From assembly GCA_903920835.1 (NCBI GenBank), contig CAIXNQ010000250.1, forward strand, positions 1 to 7,993: a stretch of DNA of 7,993 bases, read 5' to 3'. Both the position numbers and the translations under genes were made by a program. Source of the DNA: an uncultured Bacteroidota bacterium (lineage in GTDB: Bacteria > Bacteroidota > Bacteroidia > Flavobacteriales > Flavobacteriaceae). Below, piece by piece: positions 1 through 6,924 of this stretch (positions within the stretch are counted from its first letter, which is position 1; the number at the start of each line of letters is the position of its first letter). Below the pieces are notes generated by a model. That model saw only the letters and a program-made list of their open reading frames with translations, had not been told where the DNA came from and ran no database searches.

Positions 1-91
1 AATTCTTACTGGCTTCTTCGGGCGTAATCATTTTCTGCCAAACTACTTTCTGGGCAGTTTGAGTAGCTATCTGCCGTTTGGCTTCTTCCAT
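1..91 (-). CDS. Possible 5' end of an unidentified leftward gene (partial)
   Basis: Read leftward, an ATG at 91-89 opens a frame that stays open for 30 codons to the window edge. The peptide begins MEEAKRQIATQTAQ and continues with KMITPEEASKN. It is hydrophilic and probably helical, rich in Glu, Lys, Gln and Ala. An in-frame stop lies 13 codons upstream of the ATG, so this would be the true N-terminus. There is no visible ribosome binding site, which is usual in this phylum. I do not recognise the family. The stretch is too short to exclude chance, and a rightward frame is also open over bases 2-199. The leftward reading has the more protein-like composition. Confidence 0.25.
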   Translation of the reverse strand, partial: MEEAKRQIATQTAQKVVWQKMITPEEASKN

Positions 92-315
92 TGCGGTATG
101 AGTAATTTGCTTATAAAAAAAGTAATTTTAGTGCCGCTAAGAGTTTCCTTACAGAAGCACCGCAGCCCCATTGCTTTTATAATGGAAATATTTGACTAGT
201 CCTAAATCAGTTTTTCAATAGTCTAAACTGCTTCGTCAATGCCTTAAACCAGCTTGTGAAACAGGAGTTAAAAAAATTGAAATTTATGGTGACTCAAATA
301 TTCATTAATAGAATT
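92..315. other. Intergenic stretch, no supportable gene
   Basis: This spacer lies between the putative gene at the left edge and the 3' end of the VOC gene. A short rightward frame that begins after a TAG near 223 and ends in KKIEIYGDSNIH and a TAA near 305 reads like the tail of a protein, but it has no start and no upstream body. It could be a decayed gene remnant or chance. A weak imperfect inverted repeat at about 296-317 lies just beyond the stop of the VOC gene and could help end its transcript, but it lacks a strong stem. I see no RNA gene and no mobile-element end. Confidence 0.3.
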
Positions 316-756
316 TTACAATTCTCCATTGTACTTTGGGTCAAAATCAACCATCCATTCAATGCCGAATTTATCTCGAAACATCCCAAAATAAGAACCC
401 CAAGGGCTGTCTGCAATGGGCATTTCAATTGTTCCGCCAGAAGATAGGCCTTTAAATAATTTGTCGGCTTCGTCTTTGCTTTCTGCGCTAATTGAAATTT
501 TTATTCGGTTTTCGTTTTCACTTACTTGTCCGAGAACATCAGGAACATCGCTCGCCATTAACACATCATTTTTGCCTATGGGTAGTGCAATGTGCATAAT
601 TTTATTGGCTTCGTTTTCTGAAAATGGTTGGTCGGGCATTGCCATATCTTTAAACCGACTAATCATTGCGAATTCACCACCAAAAACCGATTTGTAAAAC
701 ATGAATGCTTCTTCTGCATTGCCATTAAAATGTAAGTAGGGATTAATTTGTGCCAT
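316..756 (-). CDS. PhnB-like VOC (glyoxalase-fold) family protein
   Basis: A 146-residue cytoplasmic protein of the vicinal-oxygen-chelate superfamily, PhnB/YjdN-like branch (often labelled 3-demethylubiquinone-9 3-methyltransferase domain). What I see: an N-terminal INPYLHFNGNAEEAFMFYKS (residues 4-23) with the family's beta-strand then Ala/Glu helix and the GGEF turn (26-29); a mid-protein MHIALPIGKNDVLMASD (54-70); and a C-terminal segment DSPWGSYFGMFRDKFGIEWM (116-135), which is the diagnostic end of this family. Length matches the family. Proteins of this type dimerise, and most have no assigned substrate; the ubiquinone name is an annotation legacy and should not be read as function. 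The start at 756 is supported by the conserved N-terminal strand beginning within five residues. It is monocistronic as far as visible and divergent from the large surface-protein gene. No sign of truncation. Confidence 0.9.
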   Translation of the reverse strand: MAQINPYLHFNGNAEEAFMFYKSVFGGEFAMISRFKDMAMPDQPFSENEANKIMHIALPIGKNDVLMASDVPDVLGQVSENENRIKISISAESKDEADKLFKGLSSGGTIEMPIADSPWGSYFGMFRDKFGIEWMVDFDPKYNGEL

Positions 757-1158
757 TTTTATAAAATATAAATTATTAGTATTTAAAGTTTCAATTCGTT
801 TTTTTGCTATATTTAGAAATCAGATTAATTAAAAATACTGCATTAAATATATTTCAAAAATATAGAAAAAAAATCATTTGAAACTATAAAATAAATAATA
901 GTCTTAACTATTTTCTTATTTAGATTTTTAATAGTGATGTTGTATTTTTTATGTTTTTAGAAAACTAATTTTTATGTTTTTTAGCACTCAATTTTATTCA
1001 AATACTTGAGTTAACTGGCTTGTTTCATTTTAAAATTTCCATTATTTTGTGATTTAATTGCAAAAAGTTATTTCAATTTTGTTATTTTTACACACCTTTT
1101 CTATTAGTGTGCTATTTTATATCGCTTTGAAATTGGTATAACTCGATTATTTTCTTCA
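757..1158. other. AT-rich divergent intergenic region
   Basis: These 402 bases separate two divergently transcribed genes and have no credible reading frame. They are strongly AT-rich with many T and A runs, so both promoters probably lie here. For the rightward gene, near matches to the Bacteroidota -7 element (TAnnTTTG) are TATTTTTA at 1083-1090 and TCGCTTTG at 1122-1129, each one base off. A TTTTG at 1077-1081 could be a -33 element, but no pair has both good sequence and good spacing. A short inverted repeat, CACAC at 1091-1095 and GTGTG at 1107-1111, lies about 50 bases before the start codon and could be an operator or chance. The ATG at 1159 has no Shine-Dalgarno sequence, only an AT-rich leader. 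Confidence 0.5.
855..862 (-). promoter_or_regulatory. Candidate -7 promoter element for the VOC gene
   Basis: Read leftward this is TATTTTTG, an exact match to the Bacteroidota housekeeping -7 consensus TAnnTTTG, about 100 bases before the start of the VOC gene. No TTG/TTTG -33 element is visible at the expected 19-21-base distance, and such a motif will occur by chance in sequence this AT-rich, so the call is weak. Confidence 0.2.
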
Positions 1159-4100
1159 ATGAAATATATATTTAATTGTTTTGTTTATCTTTTATTCGCC
1201 ACGTTTTCAGCAATGGCTCAATGCAGCAAGACACATTATATTCCTCCAGTTGCATGTTCTAATGACCCATTACAAGCACCACAAGAACACTATTTATATA
1301 TTTCCTGTCCAAGTATATCGCCTATTAATTTTAAGATTTATAACCTGGGAGGTGCAATAATTTCGGGCCAAGTAAGTAGAGATCAACCTTACGTATATGA
1401 CATTGGTTTTGGTAGTAACACGCAATTTATCATAGACAGAAGTAAAGTAGGAACCGTTCTCAACAACAAAGGATTTATTGTAGAAGCTGAAGATTTGGTT
1501 TATGTGAATTTGAGAGTAACTGCATCATCAGACCATTTTCAAGCTGGAAGTATCGTTTCAAAAGGCCTAGCTGCTCTTGGAACTCAGTTTAGAATTGGTG
1601 GATTTATAAATACTGGAGTAGCTAATACAACAAATGCACATTATACTTTTGCTACTATTCTAGCCACCGAAGACAATACCATTGTTTCGTTTTCTGATAT
1701 AAAAGCGGGAGCTGTTTTGATTAATAATGCAGCAGCTGGAAATACGCCGCCGCCCATAACATTAAATAGCGGTCAAAGCTATGCCATAGCTGTTCAAGGC
1801 CCTACGGTAGCAAATGCAGATGCACTTATTGGTGCCGCTATAACCTCGAATAAACCAATTGCAGTAAATTGTGGCTCTTTTGAAGGGTCTAACGGAAATA
1901 CAAGTAATTTAGATATTGGAATGGACCAAATTGTTTCTTCAGAACGCACAGGAACAGAATATATTTTTATCAAAGGAAATGGTCTTGACGTGACTGAACG
2001 CCCCTTAATTATTTCTAATGAAAATGGAACTGATGTTTTTTTAAACGGAAACACTACTGCATTTACTACCCTAAATGCCGGAGAATATCTAGCACTTAGT
2101 GGTACTGATTTTTCTGCTCAAGGCAATCTTTATGTCACTACTTCAAAAAAAGCATTTGCTTATCAAGGCATCGGTGGAAAACCTGAACAACCCAATCAAA
2201 ACATGCACTTTGTGCCACCAATAAGTTGTCAAACTCCAAAAATAATCAATAATATTCCTTTGATAAATAGCGTTGGTGATGATCCGTCTTTTACAGCAAC
2301 GATTTGTATTGTGACTGAGGCTGGAGCTTCACTTAATTTTATTAAAGGTCGTAATAATTTTACTTTAGCTTCATTGCCGATAGGAATTACTGCCACAGGA
2401 CCATTAGCTATTATTGGCAATCCTAATTTTGTAACTTATAAACTCGAAGGTGTTACAGGAAATGTTTCTGTATTTTCTACCAAACAAGTATATTTGTCTT
2501 ATTATGGATCAAGTAATGCAGCTACTTATGGAGGCTTCTTTTCGGGATTTACTTTTAAACCTGAAGTTACTTTTGGCCAAGTAAGCACAAATACTCTAGG
2601 AAATTGCATTCCAAATATTAGTTTAAGTTTAAATCCTATTTTGGCTTTCGACTCTTTTCAATGGTATCAAAATGGAATTGCCATTGCGGGTGAAACTTCC
2701 AACAGCTATGTGCCAACGCAACCAGGAAATTATCAAGTTTATGGTCAAATTACAGGCTGCCCTTTAGATGCAAGTGTGACTATTTCTGATGAGATTCCTG
2801 TGAGTGATTGCCCTGCAGATAACGATAGAGATGGTATTAATAACAACATTGATTTAGACTTAGACAACGACGGTTTAACAAATTGCTCGGAATCATTAGG
2901 AATTATCCAGATACCATTAGCTAACATTGCAGGTGATACATTTAGTATTTCTAATTATTCTAATTCATTTACAGGAATATTAACCCCTAAAGAAGTCTCC
3001 GCTCCTGCAGTTGCAAACCCATTTGTTGGTCAGGCCAATGGTAGTTTCGTGACCGAAGTTCCATCTGGCAAAAACAATGCTATTACTTACGACATGACTT
3101 TTGCGCAGCCAGTTTCTTTAGAAATGGATTACGTTATTAATGCTGCTGCAACAGATTTGCTAAATTCTAATGGGAGTTTTGTATTAAAATGTCCAATAAA
3201 TAATACAATAACGGTTTTAAACCCCAGCAATCAATTGCTGATTGACACCAATTATGATGGCAATTACGAAACCGGCATAACTCAATTTTCTTCATTTGAA
3301 ATTAGGTTCAGATTCAATGGACTTACTCCTTTAGCAGTTGGTGCTGGCACTTTTTCTTTTAGAACTAATTTAACGAATTCCCTTTCGATTACACACAGTA
3401 ATTTATCAGAAACTGCTAATAATAAAGCTACATTTTCTTTTCAAGCAACTTGTATTCCTAAAGACACTGACGGTGATGGAATAGCAGATCAAGTGGATAT
3501 TGATTCCGACAATGACGGTATTTTAGACCTCGACGAAGCAACAGGAACACACTATATTGTTTCCAGCACCACAGATGCTAACCAAGATGGTATTTATGAT
3601 GAGTTTGCAACAGGATTAACGCCGATAGATTCTGACAATGATGGAATTCGAGATTATTTAGATTTAGATTCAGACAACGATGGAATTCTGGATACTGTTG
3701 AAGCGCTTGGAGGAGTTTATACTGCGCCAGCCACAACTGACGTAAATCAAGATGGGCTTTATGATGATTATGGCAATGGAAGCATTGCAATTGACACCGA
3801 TGCTGACGGAATAAAAGATTATTTAGATTTAGATTCTGATAACGATGGTATTTTTGATATTGTAGAATCGGGTAGCAATGCTTTAGATATTAACTTAAAT
3901 GGCGTCATTGATGGTTTACCAATTAGTTTTGGACAGAATGGACTTTCAAACAGTGTCGAAACTTTGCCCGACAGCGGAATCCTTTCTTACACCTTATTAA
4001 ATACTGACGCTAATTTAAATAATGGTGATAATATACCAAATTACATTGATTTAGATAGTGATGCAGATGCTTGTGCGGATGTTATAGAAGCTGGCTTTCT

Positions 4101-6450
4101 TGATCCAGACGGCGACCAAATGTTAGGAAGCGTTGTTCCACCAACTATTAATAGCGCTGGGGTAGTAAATAGCGGCGTTGGCTATATTTTTCCAAATGCA
4201 AACTATATCATTAATGCTTCAATTATTATTACCACACAACCTGAAAGTAAAATAACAGGTTGTGTAGGACATAAATTGATAATTGCTGCTGAAACATCTG
4301 TTGTTGATGCTTATCAATGGCAAATCTCCACCGACAACGGAACGACTTGGTCAAACATAACAAACAATTCTGTTTATTCTGGAGCAACTACAGCATCTTT
4401 AATAATAAATCCAGTTTCGCTAGCAATGAATGGCAATTTGTATCGACTAGATTTATTCAAAATCGGCAATTCTTGTGGCTTAGTTTCAAATGAAGCAAAA
4501 GTTACGGTTTATGCTGTTCCTGTCATAAATTCTCCAATAACTTTAAAACAGTGCGACGATGATACTGACGGAATTTCTAGCTTTAATTTATTAGCAACCA
4601 ACAGCAATATTTCTGCGAACGCTGCTGTTGAAACTTTTACTTATTTCACTGATTTAATTAGCGCAGATAATGACGATTCATTGTTTCAAATTAATTCTCC
4701 AACCACCTATTTGAGTAATAATGGAATTGTTGGCGTTCGAGTGACCAATAGCGATGGTTGTTATAGTGTTGCTCAACTAAATATTGTGGTTTCGGCTACC
4801 CAAATTCCTGCAACTAAACATTGGGATTTTTGGAAATGTGATGACTATATAGATGTGGTTAACAATGACCGCGACGGAATAACACTGTTCGATTTTAGTG
4901 CCGCAAACGTTGATATCAAAACCAACTATCTATCCAATCCATCGTTATATAATTTAAAATATTATAGAAACATTACAGACGCATTGGCTTTTAACAATCC
5001 AATAGCAGACATTACTGCCTACAGAAATATAGGTTTCCCAAATAGTGAGCAAGTTATTGGAAGAATTGATAGTATTTTAGATAACGCTTGCTATGGTTTT
5101 GCTAAAATTAATTTAACCGTAGAAGCTTTGCCTGTGATTAATAATGTTGGGACAAACTTTCTAATTCGTCATTGCGATGATGACCAAGATGGTAGTTTTG
5201 GTTTTGATACTAGTGCCTTAGATACATCAATCTTAAATGGTCAAGCAAATGTGGCCCTCAGTTATTATGATAACACAGGTGTTCTAATTGGAAGCAATTT
5301 GCCAAATCCTTTTGTAGTTAATAGTTCGGTTTTTATAACTGTTAGAGCTACAAACACTATAACCAAAGACCCAAGTGGTCCTTGTTTTACAGAAAAGCAA
5401 ATTCAGTTTTTAGTTGATCAATTGCCAATAATACCCATTGCCACTCCTTCAACTTTTTTAGAATGTGATGACGAGCTAGATCCAGCAAATCAAAACGGGA
5501 TTTATCTTTTTGACACTTCAAACCTAGAAAGTACTTTGCTGACAGGTCAAACCAATATGAATGTAATCTTTACAAAAACTGACGGAACGGTAATTACTCC
5601 AATTCCTAATTTTAATACTTCTAGCCAAAACATAATTGCAACAGTTCAGAATCCATTAAACACAACTTGTATAGCTACAAAGAAAATCTTTTTTGGAGTT
5701 TGTCCGTTGCCAAATATTCCGTTGACAGTTCCAGATTCTTTTGTTTGTTTAAATTTACCAACTTCTTTTTTAACGCTCACTCCACAAATTCTTGACGGTG
5801 CTTTACCTAGTTTATATACTTATTCATGGACAAAAGATGGAGTAGCTATTCCTGGAGCAACAAGCTTAACATTGCTCGTAAATTCTGGCGGTTTATATAC
5901 TGTAACTGTAACAACAAACAGAGGTTGCTTTAGAACAAAAAAAGAAACCGTGTTATCCTCAGAAATTGCAGCAATTACAGCCATTGATATAATTGATTTT
6001 AACGACACCGAAACCAATTCACTTTTGGTTCATGTTTCTGGAATTGGTGATTATGAATATAGTTTAGACCAACCCGATGGTCCGTTTCAATCATCGCCCT
6101 ATTTTGCTCCTGTGGATATGGGCATTCACACCGTGTATGTAAATGACAGAAAAAACTGTGGACGTGCTCAAAAAGACGTTTCTGTTTTTGGTACGCCAAA
6201 ATTTTTCACGCCAAACAATGACGGTTTCAATGATTTTTGGAATTTAAAAGGCGTAAGCCAAACCGAAGGAGCAAAATCAACCCTCTATATATTTGACCGA
6301 CATGGCAAACTTTTGAAACAAATCTCTGCAAAAAGCGAAGGTTGGGACGGCACTTATAACGGACATGAAATGCCAGCCGATGACTATTGGTTCCTGCTTC
6401 AGCTGGAAGACGGACGCACGATTAAAGGACATTTTGCTTTGAAACGATGA
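1159..6450 (+). CDS. Giant T9SS type B-sorted surface protein with IgGFc-binding, TSP3 and Ig-like modules
   Basis: A 1763-residue secreted, cell-surface protein, probably an adhesin. A signal peptide (residues 1-20, hydrophobic core YLLFATF, likely cleavage after AMA) precedes an IgGFc-binding-like beta module (about 135-465, with LGTQFRIGGF, NKPIAVNCGS and AYQGIGG). An Ig-like domain follows (about 476-545, Cys483, Trp502). Acidic DxDxDG calcium repeats of thrombospondin-3 type occur at 551-577 and 768-990, split by a beta-rich segment of about 190 residues that I do not recognise. A second Ig-like domain (about 1025-1125, Trp1054) leads into four repeats of about 100 residues marked by CDD at 1132, 1227, 1339 and 1436. 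A final Ig/PKD-like stretch (1530-1675) precedes the type B sorting domain (about 1680-1763: KFFTPNNDGFNDFW, YIFDRHGKLL, GWDGTYNG), which directs export and surface attachment by the type IX system. No PorP/SprF-like partner gene lies beside it. The ligand is unknown. The start is fixed by the signal peptide. Confidence 0.93.
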   Translation: MKYIFNCFVYLLFATFSAMAQCSKTHYIPPVACSNDPLQAPQEHYLYISCPSISPINFKIYNLGGAIISGQVSRDQPYVYDIGFGSNTQFIIDRSKVGTVLNNKGFIVEAEDLVYVNLRVTASSDHFQAGSIVSKGLAALGTQFRIGGFINTGVANTTNAHYTFATILATEDNTIVSFSDIKAGAVLINNAAAGNTPPPITLNSGQSYAIAVQGPTVANADALIGAAITSNKPIAVNCGSFEGSNGNTSNLDIGMDQIVSSERTGTEYIFIKGNGLDVTERPLIISNENGTDVFLNGNTTAFTTLNAGEYLALSGTDFSAQGNLYVTTSKKAFAYQGIGGKPEQPNQNMHFVPPISCQTPKIINNIPLINSVGDDPSFTATICIVTEAGASLNFIKGRNNFTLASLPIGITATGPLAIIGNPNFVTYKLEGVTGNVSVFSTKQVYLSYYGSSNAATYGGFFSGFTFKPEVTFGQVSTNTLGNCIPNISLSLNPILAFDSFQWYQNGIAIAGETSNSYVPTQPGNYQVYGQITGCPLDASVTISDEIPVSDCPADNDRDGINNNIDLDLDNDGLTNCSESLGIIQIPLANIAGDTFSISNYSNSFTGILTPKEVSAPAVANPFVGQANGSFVTEVPSGKNNAITYDMTFAQPVSLEMDYVINAAATDLLNSNGSFVLKCPINNTITVLNPSNQLLIDTNYDGNYETGITQFSSFEIRFRFNGLTPLAVGAGTFSFRTNLTNSLSITHSNLSETANNKATFSFQATCIPKDTDGDGIADQVDIDSDNDGILDLDEATGTHYIVSSTTDANQDGIYDEFATGLTPIDSDNDGIRDYLDLDSDNDGILDTVEALGGVYTAPATTDVNQDGLYDDYGNGSIAIDTDADGIKDYLDLDSDNDGIFDIVESGSNALDINLNGVIDGLPISFGQNGLSNSVETLPDSGILSYTLLNTDANLNNGDNIPNYIDLDSDADACADVIEAGFLDPDGDQMLGSVVPPTINSAGVVNSGVGYIFPNANYIINASIIITTQPESKITGCVGHKLIIAAETSVVDAYQWQISTDNGTTWSNITNNSVYSGATTASLIINPVSLAMNGNLYRLDLFKIGNSCGLVSNEAKVTVYAVPVINSPITLKQCDDDTDGISSFNLLATNSNISANAAVETFTYFTDLISADNDDSLFQINSPTTYLSNNGIVGVRVTNSDGCYSVAQLNIVVSATQIPATKHWDFWKCDDYIDVVNNDRDGITLFDFSAANVDIKTNYLSNPSLYNLKYYRNITDALAFNNPIADITAYRNIGFPNSEQVIGRIDSILDNACYGFAKINLTVEALPVINNVGTNFLIRHCDDDQDGSFGFDTSALDTSILNGQANVALSYYDNTGVLIGSNLPNPFVVNSSVFITVRATNTITKDPSGPCFTEKQIQFLVDQLPIIPIATPSTFLECDDELDPANQNGIYLFDTSNLESTLLTGQTNMNVIFTKTDGTVITPIPNFNTSSQNIIATVQNPLNTTCIATKKIFFGVCPLPNIPLTVPDSFVCLNLPTSFLTLTPQILDGALPSLYTYSWTKDGVAIPGATSLTLLVNSGGLYTVTVTTNRGCFRTKKETVLSSEIAAITAIDIIDFNDTETNSLLVHVSGIGDYEYSLDQPDGPFQSSPYFAPVDMGIHTVYVNDRKNCGRAQKDVSVFGTPKFFTPNNDGFNDFWNLKGVSQTEGAKSTLYIFDRHGKLLKQISAKSEGWDGTYNGHEMPADDYWFLLQLEDGRTIKGHFALKR
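3496..3873 (+). repeat. 55-residue in-frame repeat within the calcium-binding (TSP3-like) region
   Basis: Within the surface-protein gene, the motif D(L/I)DSDNDGI recurs at residues 780, 835 and 890, an exact 55-residue (165-base) period. The second and third copies are each preceded by D(S/T)D(N/A)DGI(R/K)DYL, and the spacers share TTD(A/V)NQDG(I/L)YD. At DNA level a 20-base stretch is identical at 3652-3671 and 3817-3836, so this arose by a fairly recent internal duplication or is kept alike by recombination. The aspartates match calcium-coordinating loops of thrombospondin type 3 repeats, which stiffen stalks when calcium is bound. Confidence 0.85.
4546..5700 (+). repeat. Four protein repeats of about 100 residues marked by a CDD motif
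   Basis: Inside the surface protein, segments opening with KQCDDDTDG, WKCDDYID, RHCDDDQDG and LECDDELD begin at Cys1132, Cys1227, Cys1339 and Cys1436, so the spacing is 95, 112 and 97 residues. Each opening is followed within about 20 residues by G(I/S)xxF(N/D) and then a helix- or strand-like stretch ending in N(I/V), and the copies end with a proline-rich linker such as LPVINN or LPIIPIA. They look like tandem extracellular stalk modules, common in flavobacterial sorted proteins. The copies are clearly diverged at DNA level, so this is an old duplication. I cannot name a function. Confidence 0.75.
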
Positions 6451-6539
6451 GAAAGATTTAGACAAAAGAATTGAAAAATCGTCAAGAAATCAAATGCTAA
6501 ATTATAGTTATATAAATTAATTTTTTTAATCTTAAATAG

Positions 6540-6576
6540 AAACCATCTCTGCAACGAGATGGTTTTGTTTTTTTTA
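6540..6576 (+). terminator. Intrinsic terminator after the surface-protein gene
   Basis: AACCATCTC at 6541-6549 pairs perfectly with GAGATGGTT at 6556-6564 around a six-base loop, and A6540 with T6565 adds a tenth pair. The stem is followed by a T-rich tract (TTGTTTTTTTT) to 6576. It sits 90 bases past the TGA of the surface-protein gene and marks the end of that transcript before the repeat arrays. Confidence 0.9.
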
Positions 6577-6615
6577 ATACTTTTTGAAAGTTATCAGAAT
6601 CTTGCCAGCGTTAGA

Positions 6616-6668
6616 ATGAATCTGACAGGTGCGGGGATGAATCTGACAGGCGCGGGAATGAATCTGAC
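6616..6668. repeat. Short tandem repeat, 21-bp unit, about 2.5 copies, GC-rich
   Basis: The sequence ATGAATCTGACAGG, followed by YGCGGG and one purine, occurs at 6616 and 6637 with one transition in YGCGGG, and the first 11 bases occur again at 6658, all exactly 21 bases apart. The unit is noticeably richer in GC than its surroundings. It abuts the longer 21-bp array on its right and shares the core TGACAGG with that array's first unit (6705-6711), although the two are out of phase by two bases. No reading frame with a good start covers it. One leftward frame reads VRFIPAP twice but has no start codon. Confidence 0.9.
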
Positions 6669-6694
6669 TATTGTCAAACCCCATTGTTTTTTCG

Positions 6695-6883
6695 CAATAG
6701 CGTTTGACAGGTAAACAATAGCGTCTTACAGTTCAACAATCGTTCTTTATACTGTCGCAATGGCAGTTTACATTAAAACAATTGCGTCTCACACTGTCGC
6801 AATGACAGTTTACACTGTCGCAATGGCGGTTTACATGCAAACAATAGCCTTTTACAGCATCGAAATGGCATCTTACAGTAAAA
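6695..6883. repeat. Degenerate tandem repeat array, nine 21-bp units
   Basis: Nine consecutive units start at 6695, 6716, 6737, 6758, 6779, 6800, 6821, 6842 and 6863, every one exactly 21 bases long. The consensus begins CAATRGCRKTTTACA and ends in six variable bases that finish either AAA/CAA/AAAA or TCG. AAT at positions 2-4, T11, A13 and A15 are invariant. The two end types alternate over much of the array, suggesting a 42-bp higher-order unit. A decayed unit may precede it (6674-6694) and a partial one follow it (from 6884). Three units form a hairpin with an ACTGTC left arm and a GCAAT loop (6751-6767, 6793-6809, 6814-6830). The array fills the gap between two convergent genes, so it is not in a promoter region. 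Confidence 0.92.
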
Positions 6884-6910
6884 CAGTACAATTAGGGCTT
6901 TTTTATGCAT
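6773..6910 (-). CDS. Doubtful small ORF (45 aa) across the 21-bp array
   Basis: Leftward, an ATG at 6910-6908 opens 45 codons ending in TAA at 6775-6773, starting 14 bases after the stop of folE, so it would be on the folE transcript. Because 21 bases are seven codons, the product is a heptapeptide repeat of the form CKxxLRQ or CKxxLLF (for example CKPPLRQ then CKLSLRQ). The same frame continues in register beyond the TAA through TGTAAA and CKTLLFT to a TGA at 6676-6674, so the TAA looks like a point interruption of a longer open repeat. No ribosome binding site or conserved domain is visible. I think it is more likely a by-product of a DNA repeat than a real gene. Confidence 0.15.
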   Translation of the reverse strand: MHKKALIVLFYCKMPFRCCKRLLFACKPPLRQCKLSLRQCETQLF

Positions 6911-6924
6911 TATTCTAAAAAATT

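Noticed and set aside
2..199. A rightward open frame from the left edge ending in TAG
   Set aside because: No start is visible in the window, the composition is unusual for a protein tail, and the opposite strand gives a more protein-like reading over bases 1-91.
194..201. Palindrome GACTAGTC
   Set aside because: An isolated 8-base palindrome with no second copy or nearby promoter is expected by chance.
256..447. Rightward 63-residue frame
   Set aside because: Its second half is antisense to the conserved C-terminus of the VOC protein and the product has no recognisable motif; it is a shadow frame.
1159..1224. Lipoprotein signal peptide (Cys22 just after the signal sequence)
   Set aside because: The residues before Cys22 are A-M-A-Q, which does not fit a lipobox; cleavage after AMA by signal peptidase I fits better.
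5999..6199. Leftward frames inside the surface-protein gene (also 1794-2054, 2229-2420, 2745-2927, 3578-3790, 5820-6017, 6277-6465)
   Set aside because: They are antisense to clear coding sequence, short, and without recognisable motifs.
6695..6883. CRISPR array
   Set aside because: The 21-base units abut with no separate spacers, the repeats are degenerate rather than identical, and no cas genes are present.
6577..6924. Integron attC sites or mobile-element ends
   Set aside because: No integrase, transposase, terminal inverted repeats or target duplications are visible; the period of 21 is too short for attC sites.
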